A DNA stretch of 64,000 nucleotides, taken from contig JFNH01000004.1 in NCBI GenBank assembly GCA_000634415.1, forward strand, positions 1 to 64,000. The letters run 5' to 3'. Position 1 is the stretch's first letter, and every line of letters starts with the position of its first letter. Shown one piece after another: positions 42,065-52,918 of the stretch. The notes beneath the pieces were generated by a model. The model was not told the DNA's origin and searched no databases. It worked only from the letters and a program-made list of their open reading frames with translations. The position numbers and the translations under genes are program-made. The stretch is from Prochlorococcus sp. scB245a_519A13 (GTDB lineage Bacteria > Cyanobacteriota > Cyanobacteriia > PCC-6307 > Cyanobiaceae).

Positions 42065-42526
42065 TTATTTTCTGCCGCTGTTTAGGAGAGTTCCTATTAG
42101 TAAACCAATACCAGCCGCAATAGCAATAGATAATAGTGGTTTTTTTCTTATTGGACTTTCTATTTTGGGTCTAAGTGTATTATTCAGTTCTTCTAATAAT
42201 TCTTCTAATTGACTTTCTATAGGCTCAATTTTTTCTGATATTTCCCAATTGTTTTCTTTTATAGAATCAATGATTTCAAATAGTTGGTTTTTTATTCCAA
42301 TTGCTGAGGTCCCACTATGGCTAGCTATTACTTCAACTAAATCATCAATACTCCCTTTTGTGGCTTCAAGGGTTTTTTGTGCAATGTTAGGCCATTTTTC
42401 TTTTATTAAAGGTATTAAACTGTCAATTCTTTCAAGTAACCATTTTTCCGAGATAACTTCTTTTTCAGGAAGATCAGAGTTATCTTTTTTTTCTTCTACT
42501 TCTTGGGGAGGATGGTAAGTCTCCAT
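42065..42526 (-). CDS. DUF883-like membrane-anchored hypothetical protein
   Basis: 153 aa; KKPLLSIAIAAGIGLLIGTLLNSGRK C-terminus. Confidence 0.6.
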   Translation of the reverse strand: METYHPPQEVEEKKDNSDLPEKEVISEKWLLERIDSLIPLIKEKWPNIAQKTLEATKGSIDDLVEVIASHSGTSAIGIKNQLFEIIDSIKENNWEISEKIEPIESQLEELLEELNNTLRPKIESPIRKKPLLSIAIAAGIGLLIGTLLNSGRK

Positions 42527-42714
42527 TATTTAAACTTATTTATTTTAAGATTAGACCCTATTTTCTTAATTTGGAACCCTTATCTAAAGAATTGTGCGAT
42601 TTATGTAGAATAAAAACATATAAAAGTTTATTTACATTTTATTTATCTACTCTGTTCTGTAAGAAGGTTTTGTTAAGCTATTACTGAATTTATTAAATCA
42701 GTTTAAATTTCATC

Positions 42715-42852
42715 ATGGATATTACATTTGCATCATTAATTTTTGCATCTCGCACAATCCCTACAGACTTTGGATTAGTAGCTGCAGCTATTGCAGGAGC
42801 TGGAAGTTTGCTATTCATTGCCTTAAGATTTGTTCCTGATGCAAGTAATTAA
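42715..42852 (+). CDS. small single-TM protein (45 aa), unassigned
   Basis: MDITFASLIFASRTIPTDFGLVAAAIAGAGSLLFIALRFVPDASN; absent from the ORF track because of its size. Confidence 0.6.
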   Translation: MDITFASLIFASRTIPTDFGLVAAAIAGAGSLLFIALRFVPDASN

Positions 42853-42935
42853 ATAACAGGAACCATCTATAAGAAAATATATCTTTATCTCAACTTTGTT
42901 TTGAAAATAGATTTGATTTATTTATCAACTAGATA

Positions 42936-43298
42936 ATGAATAAATGGGTTTTGCTTGAACATAAAGTTTATTCTGCTAACTCTTTAGATGTTCATTATGA
43001 TTTTCTTGTTGAAAATGGAATAGATTGTTTAACTTGGAAATTTTTAAAACTACCTCTATTAAATCAAGCTTCAATAGAAATTTATAAGCAGCCAAATCAT
43101 CGACTTGTATGGCTATCCAGGATAGAACACGAACTTTCTGATAAAAGAGGCTTTGTAAAAAGAATTGATCATGGAATATTTAAAAACGTTTCTGATAAAT
43201 TTGACTCTGAATATTATAGATTCATTTTGGATGGTGAACTTCTTTATGGTTTGTTTGAAATTTCGGCAAATTCATGCCGAATGAGCAAAAATTTTTAA
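42936..43298 (+). CDS. LigD 3'-phosphoesterase (PE)-domain-like protein
   Basis: WVLLEHKV...HYDFLVENGIDCLTWKF...EHELSDKRGFVKRIDHGIF...FILDGELLYGLFEI resembles the LigD PE domain layout. Confidence 0.55.
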   Translation: MNKWVLLEHKVYSANSLDVHYDFLVENGIDCLTWKFLKLPLLNQASIEIYKQPNHRLVWLSRIEHELSDKRGFVKRIDHGIFKNVSDKFDSEYYRFILDGELLYGLFEISANSCRMSKNF

Positions 43299-43374
43299 TA
43301 CTCATTTATAAATAAACGTAATATTTCTATTGAGAATTTTTGCAAATTAGTTATTCTTATTTAGCTATTGAGAC

Positions 43375-46300
43375 TTGAGATTGGTACATATCAATCAGGT
43401 CGAGTTTGAAAATTTTAAATCTTTTGGGGGAAATGTAAAAATTCCTCTTGAAGAAGGTTTTACTGTGGTTACGGGTCCTAACGGATCTGGTAAAAGTAAT
43501 ATTTTAGATGGAATTTTATTCTGTTTAGGTCTAGCTAATAGTAGAGGGATGAGGGCTGAAAGATTACCAGATCTAATAAATAACTCTAAAGTTAAAGAGG
43601 GTAAGTCATCAGAAACATCTGTATCGGTAAAATTTAATATTCAAGATTGGTCTCCCAGAGAGGACCTTCCGCCTTTGGAACTAGAAGAAGAAGAAATTGC
43701 CCTTAATAAAGGTCAAAAAGAATGGTTAGTTTCTAGAAAATTAAGGCTTATGCCAGGTGGCTCTTATGCTTCTACTTATACTTCTGATGGAAAACAATGC
43801 ACCTTGCAACAAATACAGAGAATATTAAGGGATATTAGTGTTGATCCTGAGGGCAGCAATGTTGTTATGCAGGGTGATGTAACAAGAATTGTGTCAATGA
43901 ATAATAAGGAGAGGAGAAATCTTATTGATGAATTAGCAGGAGTCGCACTTTTTGATACAAGAATAGAACAAACTAATGCAAAATTAAATGACGTTTTCGA
44001 AAGACAAGAAAGATGTGAAATTTTAGAAAATGAATTGCAATCTAGTAAAAATAAGCTTGAAAAAGAATGTGAAAAAGCAAAGCGATATAAAGAGTTCAAG
44101 GCAAAACTATTACAAATAATGGAACTTGAGAAAGTTCTTATTTTTGAAAAACAAGTAAAGCATGTTGAAGCTATAGAAAAAAAAGAAAGTGAAATTGAAA
44201 AAAATAAAATTTTATTTAATAAACAAAAAGAATCTATTAGTAAAGAAATATCAGTCTTAGAAGATGCTTTGAAAATACTTGTTGATGAGCTTAAGGAGAA
44301 AGGAGAGGATAAATTAATAAAAGTGAATTCTGATATTGGAAGTATTAATTCTAGCTTGAGAGAACTTGATAGGATATCAAGTCTGAATAAAGAAGAAGGT
44401 ATTAAATTACAAAAGCAGAGAGATGAAATTGCAATTTCTAAGAGGAATATCGAGTCAGAAAAGATGAGGCAACAAAATTTCGATGATAATTTGTTAAATC
44501 AATTGAAATTGCAAATTGATGATCTCACTTTAAAACACAAATTATCCAGAAAAAAACTTTCTGATGCGGCTGGAGAATCTGGAGAATTCTCAAAACAAAG
44601 TATCAAATTAAATGCTGAGCTTGAAAGTATAAAAAATCAAATTAATCCTTTGGAAATAAAAAAAAGGAAAATTGAAGAAGAAACTATTCAAAATAATATT
44701 CAAAAAGATGAGATATTGTCTCAGATCGACTCCTTAGAATTAGAAAAGCAGAAACTTTTAGAAAGAAATCAAAGAAAAAAAGAGACATGCGATATAAAGA
44801 ATAAAAACTTGTCAAGTAATAGTTCAGAAATTAATTCTTTAAAAAATGAAATTGATTTATTAATTAAAACTAAATCAAGGCTAAACAATGAGCAATTAAG
44901 GCTTGAAAAGGATATATCTAGATTCGAAAGCAGGAAGGAAGCTTTAAACGAATCTAGAGGTTCATATGCACTCAGAATTCTCTTAGAAGCCGGGTTAGAG
45001 GGTATTCATGGTTATGTAGCTCAACTTGGACAAGTCAGTGAGAAAAATAGATATGCATTGGAAATTGCTGCTGGAAACAGATTAGGACAAATTGTTGTTG
45101 ATAATGACCATATTGCTGCTAAAGCAATTGAAATCCTTAAAAAGAAGAAAGCGGGAAGATTAACTTTCTTACCTTTAAATAGAATTAAAAATCAAAAAAA
45201 GAATTATGCGATTTCAAGATTTGATAATAACTCGGAGAATGGCTTTATTGATAAAGCTATTAATCTAATTACTTTTGATGAAGTCTATTCAGATGTTTTT
45301 CGATATGTTTTTGGCGATACTTTGGTTTTTTCAGACTTATCTTCAGCTAGATTATCTACACAAAAAAATAGGTTAGTTACCTTAAGTGGTGAATTATTAG
45401 AAGCAAGTGGTGCTATCACAGGAGGCAGTAAGTTAAATAAAGATTTGGCTTATAGGTTTGGAATTAACAATGATATTGATGAATCCAGTCCTATAAAAGA
45501 AAGATTATTAGTTATCGAAGAAGCTTTAAAAGAGTCAAATAATGATTTGATAATAAAGAATAATAGACTTAGTAAATTAAATTTTAACCGTAGTCAAATA
45601 ATTCAGGATTGTGCCTCATTTAATAAAGAAATTGAAGTAAATCAAGATTCTTTTAAGGCTGTCTCGCAAAGAATTGAGGATTGCAAATCGAGATTACATA
45701 AACTTGATAATGCTAATAATTTATTAGTTAAAGAGTTACATCATTTAAAAAATGAATTGCAGCCTTATCATGACAAGTTTGATCAATTACAAACCATTCA
45801 AAAGGTAAATTATGAAAATAATCAGAAATCATCATTAATAGATTTTAATAAAGACTTTAATAATCTTGATAAAAAACTTGAATTTCTTATTAAGGATAGA
45901 GATACATTATTAGATAAAAAGAATCAATTTGCTTTAAATAAAGAGCGTATAAACAATTCATTAAAAATTACATTACTACAAGAAAAAAACTTGCAGGAAT
46001 CTATTCAACAACTCGCAATTGCTCATAGTGAATGGATAGAAAAAAGAGATGAATTTAAAAAAGAGCTTTTAGATCTCGATAATAAAAAAAATTCTTTAGA
46101 GAAGGATTTAGGTTTATTGAGAAGGAAAAGAGATGAACTAAACTCTTCAATTTCAAATAAAAGGCAAGAATATAATAACTTTCTGTTGAAGCTTGAATAT
46201 CTTGAAAGAGATATGAATTCTCTTAAAGAAGAGATGAGGAGCGAGAAAATAAAATTAGAAAACTATAAAAAAGATCTACCTAATCCTTCCCCGGAGTTTG

Positions 46301-46965
46301 GAGAATATGAAGGGAGGAGTCTTGAATCTTTGCAATCAGAAATTTCGATCATCAATGCAAAATTACAAAGTTTAGAACCTGTTAATATGTTGGCTCTTGA
46401 CGAACTAGAAGAATTAATTGAGAGATTAAATGGTTTGCGAGAAAAATTAGAAATTCTCTCTAACGAAAGATCTGAATTATTGCTGAGAATAGAAACTGTA
46501 TCTACGATGCGTCAGGAGGCTTTTATGCAAGCATTTATAGAAGTTGATAAACATTTTAGAGAAATTTTTACAAATTTATCTGATGGAGATGGATTTCTTC
46601 AACTTGAAAATCCTAATTCGCCTTTAGAAGGAGGATTAACTTTAGTGGCTCATCCCAAAGGAAAAAATGTCAGAAGATTAGCCTCCATGTCAGGTGGTGA
46701 AAAATCGTTAACTGCTTTAAGTTTTTTATTTGCTTTGCAAAAGTATAAACCTTCACCTTTTTATGCATTGGATGAGGTTGATAGTTTTTTAGATGGTATT
46801 AATGTTGAAAGGTTGTCAAAACTAATATCGAATCAGTCATCAAATGCTCAATTTATAGTCGTAAGTCATAGAAGACCTATGATTAGTGCGTCTGAACGAA
46901 CAATTGGAGTTGCGCAAGCAAGAGGTGCTAATACTCAAGTTATTGGGTTACCAAATGCTGCATAA
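43375..46965 (+). CDS. smc: chromosome segregation protein SMC
   Basis: GPNGSGKSNILDG Walker A, coiled coils and hinge, LASMSGGEKSLTALSFLFA signature, ALDEVDSFLD Walker B. Confidence 0.95.
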   Translation: MRLVHINQVEFENFKSFGGNVKIPLEEGFTVVTGPNGSGKSNILDGILFCLGLANSRGMRAERLPDLINNSKVKEGKSSETSVSVKFNIQDWSPREDLPPLELEEEEIALNKGQKEWLVSRKLRLMPGGSYASTYTSDGKQCTLQQIQRILRDISVDPEGSNVVMQGDVTRIVSMNNKERRNLIDELAGVALFDTRIEQTNAKLNDVFERQERCEILENELQSSKNKLEKECEKAKRYKEFKAKLLQIMELEKVLIFEKQVKHVEAIEKKESEIEKNKILFNKQKESISKEISVLEDALKILVDELKEKGEDKLIKVNSDIGSINSSLRELDRISSLNKEEGIKLQKQRDEIAISKRNIESEKMRQQNFDDNLLNQLKLQIDDLTLKHKLSRKKLSDAAGESGEFSKQSIKLNAELESIKNQINPLEIKKRKIEEETIQNNIQKDEILSQIDSLELEKQKLLERNQRKKETCDIKNKNLSSNSSEINSLKNEIDLLIKTKSRLNNEQLRLEKDISRFESRKEALNESRGSYALRILLEAGLEGIHGYVAQLGQVSEKNRYALEIAAGNRLGQIVVDNDHIAAKAIEILKKKKAGRLTFLPLNRIKNQKKNYAISRFDNNSENGFIDKAINLITFDEVYSDVFRYVFGDTLVFSDLSSARLSTQKNRLVTLSGELLEASGAITGGSKLNKDLAYRFGINNDIDESSPIKERLLVIEEALKESNNDLIIKNNRLSKLNFNRSQIIQDCASFNKEIEVNQDSFKAVSQRIEDCKSRLHKLDNANNLLVKELHHLKNELQPYHDKFDQLQTIQKVNYENNQKSSLIDFNKDFNNLDKKLEFLIKDRDTLLDKKNQFALNKERINNSLKITLLQEKNLQESIQQLAIAHSEWIEKRDEFKKELLDLDNKKNSLEKDLGLLRRKRDELNSSISNKRQEYNNFLLKLEYLERDMNSLKEEMRSEKIKLENYKKDLPNPSPEFGEYEGRSLESLQSEISIINAKLQSLEPVNMLALDELEELIERLNGLREKLEILSNERSELLLRIETVSTMRQEAFMQAFIEVDKHFREIFTNLSDGDGFLQLENPNSPLEGGLTLVAHPKGKNVRRLASMSGGEKSLTALSFLFALQKYKPSPFYALDEVDSFLDGINVERLSKLISNQSSNAQFIVVSHRRPMISASERTIGVAQARGANTQVIGLPNAA

Positions 46966-47010
46966 ACACACTTTTTTAAATTTATACGTCAGAATGATAA
47001 AAAGAAATTT

Positions 47011-48042
47011 ATGAGCTTGTCTAACACATCTGCTAATAAGAATCTCCCTAACTCAGTTCCTAGAGAACGTTTATGGTTAAGGTCAGAATTAATGGGAACA
47101 CAAGTGATAACTACTGATACTGGGAGGCGGCTTGGCGTAGTTGGCGAAGTTGTTGTTGATATCGATAGAAGAGAGGTGGTCGCTTTGGGACTAAGAGATA
47201 ATCCACTTACGAGATTTTTACCAGGCTTGCCTAAATGGATGCCTTTAGTAAGTATAAAGCAAGTGGGAGATGTGATATTAGTTGACTCCCTAGATTCTTT
47301 GAATGAGAATTTTTCTCCAGAAAGATATGGGAAGGTTATTAATTGTCAAGTAATTACAGAATCTGGACAACTTTTAGGAAGAGTTCTTGGCTTTTCTTTT
47401 GATATTGAGACTGGGGATTTGATATCTCTTGTTATGGGTGCTGTTGGTGTTCCACTTTTAGGTGAGGGAGTTTTAAGTACTTGGGAAATACCGGTTGAGG
47501 AAATTGTAAGTAGTGGTACCGATAGGATTATTGTTTATGAAGGTGCGGAAGAGAAATTGAAGCAATTAAGTAGTGGACTACTTGAGAAACTCGGAGTCGG
47601 GGGTTCTTCATGGGATGAAAGGGAAGTAAATGGATACTCAGCAAATCTTGTACCTGTTGAGAATCAGTTACTTTCAGGTTCTGAATCAGAACAGCAAAAC
47701 AATATGGTCGAGGAATATGAACAAGATGATTATGAAGCTGATTATGAAGATGAACTTGAATATATTGAGATAAAAGGTTCTGCAGAGGAAATAAATAACA
47801 GAAAAAAGCTATACATGGATAATGATGATTCTGATCAGATCGAGAATCAAAATATTGTTAATCAAATAGATGAAAAAAACAATATTGATTCTAAGCAAAA
47901 GAAACAATCAATTACTAATTTAGCTTCGAAAAGACCAATTCAAAATGCAACCGAAACTGTTGATATTGAACCACTAGATGAACAAAATTTAGTTCAAGAT
48001 AATAAAAAATCAGAAAAGTTTGAAATTGATGATCCCTGGTAA
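47011..48042 (+). CDS. PRC-barrel domain protein
   Basis: Two PRC-barrel-like units (LMGTQVITTDTGRRLGVVGEVVVD; GKVINCQVITESGQLLGRVLGFSFD). Confidence 0.8.
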   Translation: MSLSNTSANKNLPNSVPRERLWLRSELMGTQVITTDTGRRLGVVGEVVVDIDRREVVALGLRDNPLTRFLPGLPKWMPLVSIKQVGDVILVDSLDSLNENFSPERYGKVINCQVITESGQLLGRVLGFSFDIETGDLISLVMGAVGVPLLGEGVLSTWEIPVEEIVSSGTDRIIVYEGAEEKLKQLSSGLLEKLGVGGSSWDEREVNGYSANLVPVENQLLSGSESEQQNNMVEEYEQDDYEADYEDELEYIEIKGSAEEINNRKKLYMDNDDSDQIENQNIVNQIDEKNNIDSKQKKQSITNLASKRPIQNATETVDIEPLDEQNLVQDNKKSEKFEIDDPW

Positions 48043-48045
48043 TTG

Positions 48046-49332
48046 TTAAAGTATTTTTATTGCATTAAAAATTATAGAAGCAAGTTTTTTTGCAGCACCT
48101 TTATCGCCTCTTTCTTTGTTTAGAGCATCTCTTATATTTTTTAATTGATCTCTATTTTTCATAAGAAATAATACTTCTCTTGCAATTTTTATTGGCGAAA
48201 TATTACCAATTCTTTCAGGCACAATCATTCTTTTGGCTTTAATATTTGGCCAAGCAAAAAACTTCTTTTTTTTAAAATAGAAATTTTTAATTATAAAAGT
48301 TAGGAACCTATTTATGAATGAAATTTTTCCAATTAATCCAAAAATACCATCCCAGGCATTCATCATATTTAAATGTTGAGTTGGCAGAACAACTAACATT
48401 GGAAGACTAATTGCTGCTAATTCTGCTGTATTTGCTCCAACAGTTGTAATTGCAAGATCACATTCTTTTAATATTTCATAGCAAGGATGTTTCTTGATTA
48501 GATAAATCTTTGTATTTTTTGATGTTTCAATTACACAATCAAAAGGAGAGTCTTTGAGGTTTGTAATTGTTTTGATTTTTGATGAGTAATATTTAGCAAT
48601 CGGATTTTTGTTGCTTTGAAAAAATAAATATTCACTTTTATCAGTAGTTGGGGCAATAGGAATTATAAAATTTATATTTTGATTTTCTTCAGCGATATGA
48701 TCTGCAACTTCTAGGAAGAAAGGAATTCCAACAGAAAGTTTTGCTTTCTTAGAACCAGGCAACAATGCAATATGGTGTTTTTCTTTTTTTCTTAATGATA
48801 TTTCGCTATTAAGTTTGATATCTGCCATCAAATCGCCAATCACTTTACATTTATATTGATATCTTTTAGGTATTAACTCTTTTACTTTTAAATTCATAGC
48901 AGCAATTTCGTTGGTCCATTTAGGCCATCGCGAAACCCATTCAGCATATGTGATATTTAAATAACCTAATCTTTTAGCTAATAAAATGCTCCATAATTGA
49001 TCCCCACCAAGGAAAATAACCACTCCTTTTTTTGGCCACCTAGCAAAAGAATATGGCTTTATTAATAATTTCCAAAAACTTTTGGGCTTTGTTATTAATT
49101 CGAATTTATTCCATGAATTTGCAACTAAAAATTCCTTACCAGTGGCGTTTGGGCAAGGAACAAGGACTAACCTAAGAGTGAAATCGTGTTTATCGTCATC
49201 ATATATTGATTTATTTAGTTTGTTAAGCTCATCCACTACAGGATTAACCCATGTAGTTAATTCACCAGGACCATTGGAGACTAAGACTACTGCAACTGAT
49301 TTTTTTTTCATTGCAGTTAAACCAGAATACAT
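48046..49332 (-). CDS. LpxB-related glycosyltransferase-like protein
   Basis: VVLVSNGPGELTTWVNPVV..., IALLPGSKKAKL...; true start likely MYSGLTAMKKKS at 49332, because the longer ORF runs through a tRNA. Confidence 0.7.
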   Translation of the reverse strand: MYSGLTAMKKKSVAVVLVSNGPGELTTWVNPVVDELNKLNKSIYDDDKHDFTLRLVLVPCPNATGKEFLVANSWNKFELITKPKSFWKLLIKPYSFARWPKKGVVIFLGGDQLWSILLAKRLGYLNITYAEWVSRWPKWTNEIAAMNLKVKELIPKRYQYKCKVIGDLMADIKLNSEISLRKKEKHHIALLPGSKKAKLSVGIPFFLEVADHIAEENQNINFIIPIAPTTDKSEYLFFQSNKNPIAKYYSSKIKTITNLKDSPFDCVIETSKNTKIYLIKKHPCYEILKECDLAITTVGANTAELAAISLPMLVVLPTQHLNMMNAWDGIFGLIGKISFINRFLTFIIKNFYFKKKKFFAWPNIKAKRMIVPERIGNISPIKIAREVLFLMKNRDQLKNIRDALNKERGDKGAAKKLASIIFNAIKIL

Positions 49333-49337
49333 TAAAT

Positions 49338-49418
49338 GCGGACGGCGAGACTTGAACTCGCAAGGCCGAAGCCACACGCTCCTTAGACGTGCGCGTCTAC
49401 CAATTCCGCCACGTCCGC
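49338..49418 (-). tRNA. tRNA-Leu, anticodon read as AAG
   Basis: GCGGACGTGGCGGAATTGGTAGACGCGCACGTCTAAGGAGCGTGTGGCTTCGGCCTTGCGAGTTCAAGTCTCGCCGTCCGC; 7-bp acceptor stem, long variable arm, loop CTAAGGA. Confidence 0.93.
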
Positions 49419-49677
49419 AAAGGGTTTTGAGCAACCGGAGGATAACTAAACCTTAAAAATATCATACATTATTGGCTGAAATAAGCATGTAGTTCGAAAA
49501 GAGTTTTTTTGAATAAGATGAATAATTTTTCTATTGCATAAAACAAATATTTATACATATTTAACGTTTGAGGTTGTATTGTAAAAAATGTCCTCTGATC
49601 TCTAAAAAATTTGTTGAATACTTTGGCAAATACTTTTTTTCTTAAGTCATTTCATTTCTTCAATATTTATTTTCATA

Positions 49678-51027
49678 ATGGTTGAAAAAGTTTTAATTGC
49701 TAATCGTGGAGAAATAGCTTTACGAATTGTTAGAAGTTGTAGAGAACTAGGTATTGCAACCGTTGCAGTTTTTAGCACTGTAGATAAAAAAGCTTTGCAT
49801 GTTCAGCTTGCTGATGAGGCGGTTTGTGTTGGAGATTCATTAAGTAATAAGAGTTATTTAAATATTCCAAATATACTTGCTGCTGCTACATCGAGAGGAG
49901 TTGATGCTATTCATCCTGGTTATGGATTTCTTGCGGAAAATGATAAATTTGCTGAGATGTGTAATGATCACGGCATAGTTTTTATTGGCCCATCTCCAAA
50001 AGCTATTAGATCTATGGGAGATAAATCTACAGCTAAAGAAACTATGGAAGCAGTTGGAGTTCCAACAGTACCTGGTAGTAAAGGCTTGTTATCAAATGTT
50101 GATGAGGCTTATAAATTGGCAGATGATATTGGCTATCCGGTAATTATTAAAGCCACTGCTGGAGGAGGTGGAAGAGGTATGCGGTTGGTTGAAAACTCTG
50201 ATAATCTCGAAAAAATGTTTAAAGCAGCTCAAGGTGAAGCAGAAGCAGCTTTTGGTAATGATGGTTTATATATGGAGAAATTTATAAAGAAGCCAAGACA
50301 TGTAGAAATTCAAATTTTGGCTGACAGGTCGGGTAATGTTGTTCATTTAGGAGAGCGAGATTGTTCAGTTCAAAGAAGACATCAGAAGTTACTAGAGGAG
50401 TCTCCTAGTCCTGCAATTAATACTGAGCTAAGAAAAAAAATGGGGAACGCAGCTATTGCTGCTGCAAAAAGTATCGGTTACGAAGGGGCGGGGACAGTTG
50501 AATTTTTAGTTGATGATGATGATAATTTTTATTTTATGGAGATGAATACTAGGATTCAAGTTGAACATCCTGTTACTGAAATGGTTACAGGAGTTGATTT
50601 AATAGCTGAGCAAATTAAAATCGCAAGCGGAGCAAACTTGGAATTTAAACAGGATGATATCCAGTTAAACGGTCATGCCATTGAATGTAGAATCAATGCT
50701 GAAGATCCTTCTCACAATTTCCGACCATCACCCGGCAAAATAACTGGGTGGCTTCCTCCTGGTGGCCCTGGTGTAAGGGTCGATAGTCATGTCTATACAG
50801 GCTATGAAATCCCTCCTTTCTATGACTCATTAATTGGCAAATTAATAGTCTGGGGAAAAGATCGTAATACTGCAATTAAACGTATGAATAGGGCTTTAAA
50901 TGAATGTGCAGTAACTGGTATTCCTACAACAATTAACTTTCATCTAACCTTACTGAATAAATCTAAATTTAAACAGGGTAAGATACATACTAAATATGTA
51001 GAAGAAGAATTATTGCCAAATTACTGA
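49678..51027 (+). CDS. accC: acetyl-CoA carboxylase biotin carboxylase subunit
   Basis: [55 protein letters not shown]. Confidence 0.97.
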   Translation: MVEKVLIANRGEIALRIVRSCRELGIATVAVFSTVDKKALHVQLADEAVCVGDSLSNKSYLNIPNILAAATSRGVDAIHPGYGFLAENDKFAEMCNDHGIVFIGPSPKAIRSMGDKSTAKETMEAVGVPTVPGSKGLLSNVDEAYKLADDIGYPVIIKATAGGGGRGMRLVENSDNLEKMFKAAQGEAEAAFGNDGLYMEKFIKKPRHVEIQILADRSGNVVHLGERDCSVQRRHQKLLEESPSPAINTELRKKMGNAAIAAAKSIGYEGAGTVEFLVDDDDNFYFMEMNTRIQVEHPVTEMVTGVDLIAEQIKIASGANLEFKQDDIQLNGHAIECRINAEDPSHNFRPSPGKITGWLPPGGPGVRVDSHVYTGYEIPPFYDSLIGKLIVWGKDRNTAIKRMNRALNECAVTGIPTTINFHLTLLNKSKFKQGKIHTKYVEEELLPNY

Positions 51028-51045
51028 GAATTAATTAAAAGATTT

Positions 51046-51360
51046 CTATGAAATATTTGTATGCAATGCAAGTTTTATAAGCCCTTGCTGACCGACTAAT
51101 ATTTCTCTTAAAAAGCTTATAATTCCGATCCAAATTACGGGTCCAACATCAACGCCTCCAATAGGAGGAATTAGTTTTCTTGTTAAATTAAGAATAGAGC
51201 TTGATGGTATTGAAACCAATAACCATAAACCTTTACTTAAATCAATTTTTGGGTACCAAGTAAGTATTAATCTTATTAGGAAAACTATAGTTAGATATGA
51301 AAGAGAAATTCCTAAACTAATGTCTAAAATTTGAAGAGAGTTTACAAGCAAGGAAATCAC
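51046..51360 (-). CDS. YggT family protein
   Basis: 104 aa; LILTWYPKIDL...RKLIPPIGGVDVGPVIWI. Confidence 0.85.
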   Translation of the reverse strand: MISLLVNSLQILDISLGISLSYLTIVFLIRLILTWYPKIDLSKGLWLLVSIPSSSILNLTRKLIPPIGGVDVGPVIWIGIISFLREILVGQQGLIKLALHTNIS

Positions 51361-51440
51361 AATTATTTAATTCATCTTAATAAATAACCCATTGAAACGT
51401 ATTTAATTCGTATTATAAATTGAGAATTTAATATTTAAAA

Positions 51441-51626
51441 GTGTTTCAAATCTCAAATTTATTACTAGCCGCAGATTTTTCTGCTGAAGTTGCAAATAAT
51501 TCCGCAGTGGGAATGATAGGTAGTTTTATTGCTGCTGCGTTACTTATCGTTATTCCAGCCAGTGCATTTTTGATTTTTGTCAGCCAGAAAGATTCCCTCG
51601 ATCGTACTTCTGCTGGAAGACGCTAG
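51441..51626 (+). CDS. psbX: photosystem II protein PsbX
   Basis: 61 aa single TM protein [53 protein letters not shown]. Confidence 0.85.
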   Translation: MFQISNLLLAADFSAEVANNSAVGMIGSFIAAALLIVIPASAFLIFVSQKDSLDRTSAGRR

Positions 51627-51704
51627 TTTTTGTAAAAGTTTTAAGTACACTATATATAGGGGATATAAGTATCCCTTTAAAAAATAAATTTTTGGAGAAA
51701 GAAT

Positions 51705-52634
51705 GTGGTCAATGCTAGTCTCAATTGGGCCAGTATTGTTGGTATAGTTCTCGCGGTATGTGGAGGGGGCCTTTATTTTTTGAGGTCCTTTAAACCTGCC
51801 TTGGCGCGGGATTATGATGTTTTCTTCGCAGCAATTGGACTATTGTGCGGAGGAATATTATTTTTTCAAGGCTGGAGGTTAGATCCTATCCTTCAGTTTG
51901 GTCAGTTTTTATTAGCAGGAACTACAGTTTTTTTCGCATATGAAAGTGTGCGATTGAGGGGAGTTGCTACTGATCAAGCAAGAAGGTCATCTTATTTTGA
52001 TGATGATCCTATTTCTGAAGTTCCAAGAAATTCTAGAGGTCGATTTAATGACGATTATGATAGGTTTGAAGAATCGGAAAGACCATCTAGAAGATTTCAA
52101 CCTCAAGAAGATGAATTCGAAGAAGACCTTACAGAGGGGAGATCTCGTAGGAGGAATGTTTCAAGAGCCATACCCTCTGCCGCAGCAAGTAGAAGTAGGC
52201 CATCTACAAGGGAAATAAGTCAGTTTGAAAATGACGAGCCTATAAGAAGGAGAAGAAAGACTTCTGAAGATAGAAATAGGAAACAACCAGAAACAAATAA
52301 CTTTGGTGAAAGAAGAAATTTATCTCGCGATGAAGTTAAAACAGGGTCAAGACCCAGAATGAATCGTACAGTTTCTAGACAAGATAATACCTCTTCTCCT
52401 GCTGATTCTTCTCCATTAAGAAAGAAACCTACTAGATCCCCTATTAGGCAGCAAACTTCAACAGCTCAAGTAGAAGATGCTTCATTTAAAGATGCTAATC
52501 AAGCTAAAAAAACACGTGAGACTCGTAGAGTAAGCTCTTCAGCTAGATCAAGTTCCAAAAATCAAAGTAGTAGATATAACGTTGGAACTAACAAGAAAAA
52601 ACCTAGAGATAACAGTTCTAGATTTGATGATTAA
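51705..52634 (+). CDS. ycf66: Ycf66-family protein
   Basis: N-terminal TM region plus long Arg/Ser-rich tail; downstream of psbX. Confidence 0.8.
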   Translation: MVNASLNWASIVGIVLAVCGGGLYFLRSFKPALARDYDVFFAAIGLLCGGILFFQGWRLDPILQFGQFLLAGTTVFFAYESVRLRGVATDQARRSSYFDDDPISEVPRNSRGRFNDDYDRFEESERPSRRFQPQEDEFEEDLTEGRSRRRNVSRAIPSAAASRSRPSTREISQFENDEPIRRRRKTSEDRNRKQPETNNFGERRNLSRDEVKTGSRPRMNRTVSRQDNTSSPADSSPLRKKPTRSPIRQQTSTAQVEDASFKDANQAKKTRETRRVSSSARSSSKNQSSRYNVGTNKKKPRDNSSRFDD

Positions 52635-52910
52635 TTATAGGATTCCTGCCCATTTTAAAAACGATTGTTTACTAAATAGTTCAATTAATATTATTGAAAG
52701 AAAGCCAATCATTGCAAATCTTCCATTAGTTTTTTCAGAATAACTACTCCATCCAAATTTATATTCATCTTTAATTTCTATCGATTTCTCATCTAATTGA
52801 TCATCTCCAATTTGTTCATTGATATAATTAGGATCTTTCTGCTGCTCTATAAAACTCTCATTCTCTGGATTAGTGACTTCTGAGTTAGTTTGTTCTTCTT
52901 TCGAATTCAT
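52635..52910 (-). CDS. high-light-inducible (Hli/Scp) chlorophyll-binding-like protein
   Basis: FGWSSYSEKTNGRFAMIGFLSIILIE motif. Confidence 0.9.
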   Translation of the reverse strand: MNSKEEQTNSEVTNPENESFIEQQKDPNYINEQIGDDQLDEKSIEIKDEYKFGWSSYSEKTNGRFAMIGFLSIILIELFSKQSFLKWAGIL

Positions 52911-52918
52911 TTTTTTTG

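Noticed and set aside
43776-44099. 107-aa minus-strand ORF
   Set aside because: Antisense to the smc coding region; low-complexity hydrophobic/Ser composition typical of shadow ORFs.
49333-49434. N-terminal extension of the LpxB-like ORF (MLKTLCGRGGIGRRARLRSVWLRPCEFKSRRPHL)
   Set aside because: This stretch is the tRNA-Leu gene read as protein; the true start is downstream.
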